DNA of 64,000 nucleotides from Pseudomonadota bacterium (GTDB lineage Bacteria > Pseudomonadota > Alphaproteobacteria > Dongiales > Dongiaceae). Of this stretch, positions 57,526 through 64,000 are shown piece after piece; the first letter of the stretch is position 1; each line of letters begins with the position of its first letter. The stretch covers positions 62,001-126,000 of the forward strand of contig JAJYUT010000002.1 in NCBI GenBank assembly GCA_021792365.1, in the 5' to 3' direction. The notes under the pieces are model-generated. The model worked only from the letters and a program-made list of their open reading frames with translations. It had not been told where the DNA came from and made no database searches. Both the position numbers and the translations under genes were made by a program.

Positions 57526-58311
57526 TTATTCCGCCGCGGCGCCGTGGCAGCAGCCCGCGCCGCCTTCGGCCGGAACCCAGCGCCCGACCGCGCTCACATG
57601 GCCGGGCGCGCCATAGCGGTCGTGATGGCGGACCCAGTCCGTCAGGCTGTTATTGGGCCCGGTCTCGTTGCGGCCCTTCGGCGTGATGTCGAGGAACATG
57701 TAGGTGCCGAGCACCTCCTCCAGGCCGCGGCCGAAGGTCGAATAGGTGTGGAAGATCTGCCCCGTGCCGTCCTTGTAGAACACGCTGAAGCCCGACAGGT
57801 CTTCGAGCGGCAGCGGGCCGGCGCGGTAATTGTAGAATGCCGTGCCGTTGGCCAACTGCGCCGGCGTGAAGGACGCATTGAAGTCGTAGTTGAACTCGCT
57901 GCCGAACGAGGAGACCCAGCGGAAGCGCCAGCCCATCCGCGTCTTGAAGGCTTCGATCTCGTCCAGCGGCGCGCGGGCGACCGCGACATAGGAGACGTCA
58001 TGGTTCCGCAGATGCACCAACGTGCCGTCGACGTGGTCGGCTTCGAAGGAGCAGCCGACGCAACCTTCCTTTTGTCCCGGCGCCAGCATGAAATGCTTGA
58101 TAATGAGCTGGCTTCGGCCGTCGAACAGGTCGGACAAGGTCGCCTTGCCGCTCGGGGTATCGAACACGTAGGTCTTCTCCACCTTCACCCATGGCAATTC
58201 GCGGCGCGCGGCGGCCAGCCGGTCGCGCAGGCGGGTGAGTTCCTTCTCCTGCGCGAGCAGCGCGATGCGTTCCTTGAGCCATTGGTCGCGCGATACGATC
58301 TGGTGCTGCAT
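57526..58311 (-). CDS. DUF899 thioredoxin-like protein, copy 2
   Basis: 261 residues; same blocks as copy 1 (FMLAPGQKEGCVGCSFEADH with CxxC, AFKTRMGWRFRWVSSFGSEF, HTYSTFGRGLEEV), plus a Cys-containing tail AEGGAGCCHGAAAE. Start at ATG 58311 (MQHQIVSRDQW). Between an SRPBCC gene and the small membrane gene. Confidence 0.85.
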   Translation of the reverse strand: MQHQIVSRDQWLKERIALLAQEKELTRLRDRLAAARRELPWVKVEKTYVFDTPSGKATLSDLFDGRSQLIIKHFMLAPGQKEGCVGCSFEADHVDGTLVHLRNHDVSYVAVARAPLDEIEAFKTRMGWRFRWVSSFGSEFNYDFNASFTPAQLANGTAFYNYRAGPLPLEDLSGFSVFYKDGTGQIFHTYSTFGRGLEEVLGTYMFLDITPKGRNETGPNNSLTDWVRHHDRYGAPGHVSAVGRWVPAEGGAGCCHGAAAE

Positions 58312-58322
58312 GGTGCCTCTCC

Positions 58323-58799
58323 TCAAAGGGCTGCGAGGTATTCCTCGAGCAGGTCCAGCGTGCTGGTCCAGCCGCCGCGGTGCAGGTCGCGGGACGTCAC
58401 GGATTCGAACAAGGTCTGCTTGAGGGTGAGCTTGGTCTGGCCGCCCTGCTCGGCAAAGGTGATGGTCACCAGGGTCTCGTGCTTCGGCGAGCCGTCGGGA
58501 TGTTCCCACGCGTGAGTGAAAGTGAGTCTCTCCGGCGGCGTGACGTCGCGATAGGTGCCGTGCGCCCAATGCTCGGTCCCTTCCGGCGAGCGCGTGCCGA
58601 ACCGGTACGTGCCGCCGACCCGCACGTCCGCCTTGTACGCGATGAGGCTATAGCCGCGTGGGCCCCACCAGCGCGCCAGGTGCTCCGGCTGCGTCCACAC
58701 CTTGAAGACGAGGGCGCGCGGCGCATCGAACACGCGGGACAGTATGAGGGTGCGTTCCTCGATCTCGTGGTCACTTGAGGCGCTGTTTCCCGGGGCCAT
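58323..58799 (-). CDS. SRPBCC (AHSA1-type) domain protein, copy 2
   Basis: 158 residues. TLILSRVFDAPRALVFKVWT, ARWWGPRGYSL, RDVTPPERLTFTHAWEHPDG and LHRGGWTSTLDLLEEYLA align with copy 1. Overlaps the ArsR gene end by 29 bases, so translation is probably coupled. Confidence 0.87.
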   Translation of the reverse strand: MAPGNSASSDHEIEERTLILSRVFDAPRALVFKVWTQPEHLARWWGPRGYSLIAYKADVRVGGTYRFGTRSPEGTEHWAHGTYRDVTPPERLTFTHAWEHPDGSPKHETLVTITFAEQGGQTKLTLKQTLFESVTSRDLHRGGWTSTLDLLEEYLAAL

Positions 58800-59133
58800 C
58801 TTTCTTTCCCTTGCCTTGCAGCTCTTTCAGGTATTCGTCCAGGCGATCGAAGCTCTGCTCCCAGAAGCGGCGGTATTGCTCGACCCAGTCGGCGATGTCC
58901 TTGAGCGGCCCGGCCTGCAGCGTGCAGGGGCGCCACTGCGCCGTACGGCCGCGGGCAATCAGGCCGGCGCGCTCCAGCACCTTGAGGTGCTTGGAAACCG
59001 CGGGAAGGCTCATGTCGAACGGCTCCGCCAATTCGTTGACCGAAGCCTCGCCCAAGGTGAGGCGCGCCAGGATCGCGCGCCGCGTCGGATCGGCGAGCGC
59101 TGCGAAGGTGGCGTTGAGGCGGTCGGGATCCAT
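58771..59133 (-). CDS. ArsR-family transcriptional regulator
   Basis: 120 residues. Winged helix: ALADPTRRAILARLTLGEAS, then ELAEPFDMSLPAVSKHLKVLERAGLI, and a WVEQYRRFWEQSFDRLDEYL tail. No metal-binding cysteines are seen. This type often precedes AHSA1/SRPBCC genes. First gene of the operon, seven bases from a 28-bp palindrome that is its probable autoregulatory operator. Confidence 0.9.
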   Translation of the reverse strand: MDPDRLNATFAALADPTRRAILARLTLGEASVNELAEPFDMSLPAVSKHLKVLERAGLIARGRTAQWRPCTLQAGPLKDIADWVEQYRRFWEQSFDRLDEYLKELQGKGKKDGPGKQRLK

Positions 59134-59140
59134 TTAGATA

Positions 59141-59168
59141 AACCGTGCAGTTAAATAACTACATGGTT
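59141..59168. promoter_or_regulatory. 28-bp operator palindrome of the ArsR-led operon
   Basis: AACCGTGCAGTTA-AA-TAACTACATGGTT: arms agree at 11 of 13 positions. It lies between the -10 element and the ArsR start codon, so bound regulator would block transcription start. Confidence 0.7.
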
Positions 59169-59169
59169 A

Positions 59170-59196
59170 AATATAGGCCATAGCGCGACTTGTCAA
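59170..59196 (-). promoter_or_regulatory. Promoter of the ArsR-led operon
   Basis: Minus strand TTGACA (59196-59191), 15 bases, TATATT (59175-59170). The -35 is a perfect consensus; the spacing is short. The -35 overlaps the stop of the acyltransferase gene. Confidence 0.6.
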
Positions 59197-61184
59197 GGGC
59201 CGGCCGATGCACCGAGAAATCGTGCGAACTGGACTCTCGTCCGTTGCACAACGAATTTCGAGCCCCACACCGAAAGATGACCGCTGTCGGAGTAGACCGG
59301 ACGCTTGCCGATCATATTGAGACATCCGCGGCCATCGCAAAGCGCGTCGGTCGGAGAGATGAATGGAATCTCCGCCTCCTTGAGCGCCGCACCCAAGAGC
59401 TGATTGAATTCGAAGGCAAAGCTCTTCTTAGATAACGTGCAACTGTCACCGGCAAGAGGCCTGCCGATGCAGGCCAATGGGTCACCGACATCACCGAACC
59501 GGTTCACTTCGCCCGTTACCATGATGCGGCCGTGACCCAGGTATTCGTCAACCCGCTGCAGCTCGCGAACGAGAAAGTGCACGTATTGTTCGGTCGTCTC
59601 AAATGAATGAAACGTCCCGGTCTTCGGATCATAGTGTGATCGGCGATCGAACCAAGCTTGGCCGATGATCACCTTATCCGTACTCTGCTTCAGGAAGCGG
59701 AATTGCTCAATCTTCTCCAGAACATATTTGGAGTCCTGATACTTGCCCGCATAGCACATGTCGAGCGTGTTGAAGCGGCATCGACTGTCAAGATGAGTGA
59801 ACTGAAAATCGGGAAAGGCGGCAACAAGGCCGGACGCGTATTGCTGAGAGTGGGAATCGCCGACGAAGAAGACGTTCGGCCCCTTTCCCCGATTGACGAT
59901 GCAATTATCACTGGGCTTACAGATCGCGCCGCCATAGTACGTCCTGTGAAACTCTCGCGGATCGGCGAAATTTGCAAAGATTGCCTGCGCGTTCCCGTCA
60001 AGGCGCCAAAGCCAACCATTGTTGGCCCATGCGTTGGCCGCAGTGACGACCAGCAATAACGCCAGGAAGCCGGACGCGGCCACAAAGCGTGCATTCTTCG
60101 CACCGGCTAGAGATGCGCCGCGCCGAAACGGCTGCTCGATGAGGCCATACATCGCGGCGGCGATCGCGATTGAAGCAAGCGCAATGGCGATCTGCTCCCT
60201 GGCCGTCAACGGAGAAAGACTCCAGTATTTGGCGAATACGATCACCGGCCAGTGGACGAGATAGAGCGAGTAGCTGATCAGCCCTATGCCGACGGCAAGT
60301 TTGTTGCGCAGTAGCAGGCCAAGCAGTTTCGGGTTTCTGGCGTAGATGACAAGCGCAGCGCCGACGCAAGGCAGGAGAGCGTTGTACGATGGAAAGGTAA
60401 TATCGTCCGTGAAGAACACCACCGCGTAGGCGATCATCAGGATTCCAAGGGCGAGTAGGAGTTCATCGGCGTGGCGCCAGGCGATCCGGCGATCGATGAT
60501 GAACACGACAATCGCTCCGATGCCCAGTTCAAAGACTCGAAACGGCGTCAGGAAGAACAAGGCGGCGTCCAAGTTCTCGCGCGTATCGTTCGACATCTGC
60601 GGAAAGGTGAAATCGAGCACGTGGCCATCAAAAGCCAGATTGAGCAGAAAACTGGTCCCGACGATGACCAGCAGCACACGGAACGCACGCTTCCCGCCCC
60701 AGGCGGTGAACAAGGCCACAAGCGCAATCGGCCAGAGCAAATAGAATTGTTCCTCGACACTCAAAGACCAGGTATGGAGCAGCGCATTGAATTCCGTTCC
60801 GGCTTCGAAATACCCGGCCTGCGACCAGAAGTAGATGTTCGAAAGGCTTAGCACTGCATGCAGCATCCCACCGCCGTAGCGCTGCAGGTCCGCGGGCGCG
60901 AAGAGCAGAACCGCGGCGATCGTGGTGGCAAGCAGAGTTAACAGGAGCGCCGGTCCAAGCCGTCGCAGACGGCGTAGATAGAAATGCGGGAAACTGAAAC
61001 TCCCGGTCTCGACCAGTTCCGCGAGGATGAGCCGTGTGATCAGAAATCCGCTGATGACGAAGAAAACGTCAACTCCGACATAGCCGCCGCTGAAGGCATC
61101 AACGTCCAAGTGAAAGAGCAATACGGCAAGGACCGCCACTGAACGAAGGCCGTCAATATCCGGCCTGTACTCCCGCAGCGTCAT
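59193..61184 (-). CDS. Acyltransferase 3-SGNH hydrolase membrane protein (OafA-like)
   Basis: 663 residues. N-terminal acyltransferase 3 domain: YRPDIDGLRSVAVLAVLLFHLD, GGYVGVDVFFVISGFLIT and TWSLSVEEQFYLLWP with about ten membrane helices. Residues from about 430 form a periplasmic SGNH domain with FFVGDSHSQQYASGL and DSGHLSVWG (Asp-x2-His). Proteins of this layout O-acetylate cell-surface polysaccharide or lipopolysaccharide. The acceptor is unknown. Confidence 0.9.
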   Translation of the reverse strand: MTLREYRPDIDGLRSVAVLAVLLFHLDVDAFSGGYVGVDVFFVISGFLITRLILAELVETGSFSFPHFYLRRLRRLGPALLLTLLATTIAAVLLFAPADLQRYGGGMLHAVLSLSNIYFWSQAGYFEAGTEFNALLHTWSLSVEEQFYLLWPIALVALFTAWGGKRAFRVLLVIVGTSFLLNLAFDGHVLDFTFPQMSNDTRENLDAALFFLTPFRVFELGIGAIVVFIIDRRIAWRHADELLLALGILMIAYAVVFFTDDITFPSYNALLPCVGAALVIYARNPKLLGLLLRNKLAVGIGLISYSLYLVHWPVIVFAKYWSLSPLTAREQIAIALASIAIAAAMYGLIEQPFRRGASLAGAKNARFVAASGFLALLLVVTAANAWANNGWLWRLDGNAQAIFANFADPREFHRTYYGGAICKPSDNCIVNRGKGPNVFFVGDSHSQQYASGLVAAFPDFQFTHLDSRCRFNTLDMCYAGKYQDSKYVLEKIEQFRFLKQSTDKVIIGQAWFDRRSHYDPKTGTFHSFETTEQYVHFLVRELQRVDEYLGHGRIMVTGEVNRFGDVGDPLACIGRPLAGDSCTLSKKSFAFEFNQLLGAALKEAEIPFISPTDALCDGRGCLNMIGKRPVYSDSGHLSVWGSKFVVQRTRVQFARFLGASAGP

Positions 61185-61349
61185 TCCCCCTCATCGCCCC
61201 CGTTCTTCCCCGCCGGCACTCTTGCCGAATGTGCCTGCTTGGTCAACCCTTGGGGATTCGACTTGGGAGAGCGGGCTTGGAAGCCGCAACTGGTTGGGCA
61301 GAGATCCTGTAACTGACCTCTTCAGGTGAATGTCTTTGCCTTGAGAAGG

Positions 61350-61550
61350 CTAGCGGCGCGCGGAGCCTTCTTCGCCGGTTTCGCCGCGTTCTCCGCGGTC
61401 GTCTCCGCGCTCATGCCATTCCTCGCCGCCTTCCTCGCTCTGCGGCGCCCGCTCAGTGTCGCGGAAGGTGTCATCGCGTCCGGTCTTGCCGGGGGGACGG
61501 CGACCGGTCGGCTCGGCGCCGCCGGATGGAGATTTGCGCTTATCGGCCAT
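61350..61550 (-). CDS. Small hydrophilic protein (66 residues)
   Basis: Starts MADKRKSPSGGAEPTGRRPP; rich in Gly, Glu, Arg, and likely disordered. GGAGGC lies eight bases before the ATG. Divergent from the 53-residue gene at 61685. The opposite strand has an open frame over this stretch, so the call is tentative. Confidence 0.45.
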   Translation of the reverse strand: MADKRKSPSGGAEPTGRRPPGKTGRDDTFRDTERAPQSEEGGEEWHERGDDRGERGETGEEGSARR

Positions 61551-61684
61551 GAGAGGCTGCCTCCGCTGATGGATCTCAGATCAACCGGACGGACGAGTGG
61601 CCGTTGCACGGAAGCCATTAAGGGCAGCGCGCGTCCGTTCGAGTTGTTAACGCGTGGCGCCACAACCGGCATCAGGAGGACGTC

Positions 61685-61846
61685 ATGGCTGAGCAGAACA
61701 AGGAATCGAGAAGGACACCGGACAAGAAGCCGGAAAAGAAACTCCCGGGCGACGAAGAGCGCGCAAAGGAGAAGCGTCTAAAGGAGCATCCGGAACGGGT
61801 CAACCAGGATCCGCAATTTGATCCGAGTCACATCCAGGAAGAGTAG
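61685..61846 (+). CDS. Small charged protein (53 residues)
   Basis: Frame from ATG 61685 to TAG 61844-61846; begins MAEQNKESRRTPDKKPEKKL and ends DPQFDPSHIQEE. Highly charged, probably disordered. AGGAGGA at 61674-61680 lies four bases before the ATG, and a terminator follows. Function unknown. Confidence 0.65.
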   Translation: MAEQNKESRRTPDKKPEKKLPGDEERAKEKRLKEHPERVNQDPQFDPSHIQEE

Positions 61847-61869
61847 GCGCAGTCGCTCCGCACGCCCCG

Positions 61870-61900
61870 CCCCGCTGGCGCACCGGCGGGGTTTCCTTTT
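61870..61900 (+). terminator. Terminator after the 53-residue gene
   Basis: CCCCGCTGG (61870-61878), loop CGCA, CCGGCGGGG (61883-61891), then TTTCCTTTTG; nine pairs with one G-U. Confidence 0.75.
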
Positions 61901-61916
61901 GCGAACAAGCGCAGCG

Positions 61917-62156
61917 TCAGAGCGATGACGACCGGCGCTCCGCGTCGGCGCGTGCCTGTCGCCGTGTATACCGCGCGAGCGCACGCCACCTGGTGGCCAT
62001 CTCGCCCAGAGCAGCCCGGTCAACGGGCTCCGCCATGCTCGCCGCCAATGCGTCGCACAGGCTCGCGTGTCTCAGGAATTCGCCGTATTTTGCCTGCACC
62101 GAGTCAGTTCTGTTTTGCATCGCAGATCTCGCCACTTCACCATCCAACAAAGGCAT
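61917..62156 (-). CDS. Small uncharacterised helical protein
   Basis: 79 residues from ATG 62156, or 67 from ATG 62120. Segment HASLCDALAASMAEPVDRAA followed by LGEMATRWRALARYTRRQA resembles small helical alphaproteobacterial proteins seen repeatedly. No known function. The 267 bases between this gene and the next, 62157-62423, hold nothing I can support. Confidence 0.5.
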   Translation of the reverse strand: MPLLDGEVARSAMQNRTDSVQAKYGEFLRHASLCDALAASMAEPVDRAALGEMATRWRALARYTRRQARADAERRSSSL

Positions 62157-62423
62157 GTCGGGATTGTTGCGGAAAGGCGATATGGCATATTTGTGAGGCT
62201 TGCCGCCGGGAGGCGCCCAAAGCAGGCAGGCGCCATACGTCGTCCGGCAAACGTGACGGGTTCAGGCCGTTGCCGCGCGTCCCTCGGGCGCAGCGAAGAG
62301 TTCGCGGCCGTGAGAACGCAAATCCGGTGTCTCGGAGTCAGCAACAGCCGGACGTCATGACGCACCCCGCAGCAATCGAAGATCTCGTGCTCGATCGGCG
62401 TCTTCGGAGTTGGCCTCTGTTCG

Positions 62424-63929
62424 TCAGTCAGGGGCGTGGACGTCAGGTGATGTCAGCCGGTAGACCTTGTACGGAGTGTCGCCGCGTTCGGTATCGATCC
62501 GAGTCACCGTCCACCCGATCAAACGGAGCGAGCCGGTCAAGCGAAAAACCTCATCCCAATGATCAAGGACGACGAAGTAGCGAGCGTCATGTTGCCGCGC
62601 GATTTGATCGAGCGCTCGGGCATCACGGGAGCAGGACTGATACGTGTGCCGCTTGTGCGCTTCGATGCTGGCTGGAGTTTTAAGGCCCACGATGTCCACG
62701 AGCGGGTGGGCGCCATGCAGAGAGATGTAGCCTGCATCGTGGATCGCGATCGTTTCGCTTGACGGAATGTTGGCGACGATCCAGTCGGAGAGATCGGGCA
62801 TTTCAACGCGGCTGTATAAATCAAGTTGCTCGTTGTAGAGACGCCAGACCTGCTCCAGATGAACCGCAGCAAGGCCAACCGCGGCAACAAGTCCGACCAT
62901 GGAAAGGCGTCGCACCCGCGTCATGAACGACGATACCATGGCCACCCATCCAACCATGATGAATGGGATCAAGACATAAAGGTAACGGTGAAAATTATGA
63001 CCCGGTGCGCTGGGCAACGTGACTATATAGGTAGCAAACAGGATGGCAATAAAGGCCGCCGCACGCCAACCCCACCTGCTGAGCGGAAGTCCTACAATTC
63101 CCAGAACAGCAAGGCCGATAGTCGCGAAGAATCCTCCAGACATGGTGATCGTCAAAACGAAACGGTGCAGGAGTGGCCGACAACCCTCCGCGAAGAAATA
63201 GGCCTTGGCCGATGCCGTGTTCGGCATCAGTGGCACATTGTTGAGGAGCAGAAACGCCACGACGGGCACCACACCAGCCGCAGCGTACGCGATGCAGGAT
63301 ACGATCCAGGCAGCTGACGGCCTGGTTTTGATCGCGCTCCAGCAGACTCTGACGGTGACGACTAGGCTGAGCGCCGCCAGTTCGGGCCTGATGAAAGGCA
63401 GGATGCCAAGCAGCGCAAATTTCCACGGTTTGTCCGGCAACGGATCCCGAAACCATCGAAGCGTCCAGATCACTGCCGCCATTGCCAGGCCGGTCTCGAG
63501 ACCATTGAACAACTGCCACAGGGTTAGCCCGGCAAGCGTCCCCAAAGCTGCGATGAGGGCAGCCCAGATCGTCGGCAGGCCCGCCGAGATCGCGAATCGG
63601 AAGACTCCCGCGATGTAGAGCACCGCCGCTGCGGCATTGATCAGGGCATGCGCCCAGATCGATGGCAGGATCGTTGAGAGCAGGACAATCGGCAGCAAAA
63701 ATGCCGGGCTCGTAATGCCATCGAGAGGCTGGCCGCCGATGAAGCGATCTTCATAGCCGAGAAAGAGGCCGTGGATGGAATGCTGGATTATATAGGGGTC
63801 ATCCATCGGGAAGTCCGGCCTGCCGAGGTATAGAAGCCAAGCCGCTGTAAGGGCGGACGCCATTAAGGCAACCGCGAGAGTTTTGGCTGAATCCGACACG
63901 CTGATCCCCGAATAGCAGTCGGAATTCAA
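62424..63929 (-). CDS. Multi-pass membrane protein, GT-C-like
   Basis: 501 residues. About ten to eleven membrane helices (for example AVALMASALTAAWLLYLG, AFLLPIVLLSTILPSIWA, IWAALIAALGTLAGLTL), an early luminal loop with FPMDDPYIIQHSIHG containing paired aspartates, and a soluble C-terminal domain of about 120 residues. This layout resembles lipid-linked-sugar glycosyltransferases of the GT-C fold; the assignment is by topology only. Bases 63930-64000 upstream hold no gene. Confidence 0.65.
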   Translation of the reverse strand: MNSDCYSGISVSDSAKTLAVALMASALTAAWLLYLGRPDFPMDDPYIIQHSIHGLFLGYEDRFIGGQPLDGITSPAFLLPIVLLSTILPSIWAHALINAAAAVLYIAGVFRFAISAGLPTIWAALIAALGTLAGLTLWQLFNGLETGLAMAAVIWTLRWFRDPLPDKPWKFALLGILPFIRPELAALSLVVTVRVCWSAIKTRPSAAWIVSCIAYAAAGVVPVVAFLLLNNVPLMPNTASAKAYFFAEGCRPLLHRFVLTITMSGGFFATIGLAVLGIVGLPLSRWGWRAAAFIAILFATYIVTLPSAPGHNFHRYLYVLIPFIMVGWVAMVSSFMTRVRRLSMVGLVAAVGLAAVHLEQVWRLYNEQLDLYSRVEMPDLSDWIVANIPSSETIAIHDAGYISLHGAHPLVDIVGLKTPASIEAHKRHTYQSCSRDARALDQIARQHDARYFVVLDHWDEVFRLTGSLRLIGWTVTRIDTERGDTPYKVYRLTSPDVHAPD

Positions 63930-64000
63930 TCATGCTACCGGGTTGATAGGCAAGGGCCAGTACAGCCATGCTCGCGCCTCGGTTGTGAACCAGTCGGCAG

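Noticed and set aside
61326-61781. 151-codon plus-strand frame
   Set aside because: It overlaps both small genes in this region, and its translation turns into Arg/Ser/Thr-rich text where the 53-residue gene, with a good ribosome binding site, is read in another frame.

Overview
This 64 kb window is GC-rich, densely packed chromosomal DNA from an alphaproteobacterium. The gene order serS-surE-pcm-LysM/LytM lipoprotein, the rplM-rpsI pair followed by argC, the sigma-54-driven glnB-glnA pair, and the PAS_5, DUF1194 and DUF899 families all fit a free-living Rhodospirillales- or Hyphomicrobiales-like organism. I do not assign a genus. Both window edges are open: the first gene lacks its 5' end, and the last 71 bases hold no gene.

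Bases 1-13,210 hold housekeeping genes: a DUF294 nucleotidyltransferase tail, pabB with a class IV PLP enzyme (folate), rimO, an EamA exporter divergent from its probable Lrp regulator, the serS-surE-pcm-LytM run, a PAS_5 protein, and a leftward operon of hydrolase, methyltransferase and enoyl-CoA hydratase. Bases 13,278-20,049 hold rplM-rpsI and argC-gamma carbonic anhydrase. Between them sits an accessory block with two phytanoyl-CoA dioxygenase-type genes (one fused to a bicupin), a cupin remnant and a frameshifted nnrU. Bases 20,034-27,815 hold tandem DUF1194 proteins, a chemoreceptor, a cystathionine beta-lyase-like enzyme, glnA, glnB with a -24/-12 promoter, and a pirin.

Bases 28,003-31,389 are a lower-GC accessory island. 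It contains a lipoprotein, a secreted protein, an HEPN-like protein back to back with a 45-residue basic protein, a small membrane protein, and a decayed IS1595-family element whose transposase has an out-of-frame internal deletion.

The main functional unit lies between 33,732 and 52,836 and serves pyrimidine salvage and catabolism. It encodes dihydropyrimidinase, a RutR-type regulator, dihydropyrimidine dehydrogenase PreT-PreA, a BMP-type nucleoside ABC importer, cytosine deaminase, an N-carbamoyl-beta-alanine amidohydrolase-like enzyme and an NMT1/THI5-type ABC importer. Together these would import nucleosides or pyrimidines, deaminate cytosine to uracil, and degrade uracil or thymine to beta-amino acids, CO2 and ammonia. 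Three RutR-like palindromes lie upstream of hydA and between rutR and preT, so one regulator probably controls both units. A divergent methyltransferase/ATP-grasp pair of unknown function is embedded in this cluster.

Bases 52,994-63,929 hold a second chemoreceptor, a dual-specificity phosphatase, and a seven-gene operon led by an ArsR regulator in which SRPBCC and DUF899 genes occur twice; it has a promoter and a 28-bp operator at its head. Then come an acyltransferase-SGNH membrane protein, three small proteins and a GT-C-like membrane protein. I saw no rRNA, CRISPR array or prophage.
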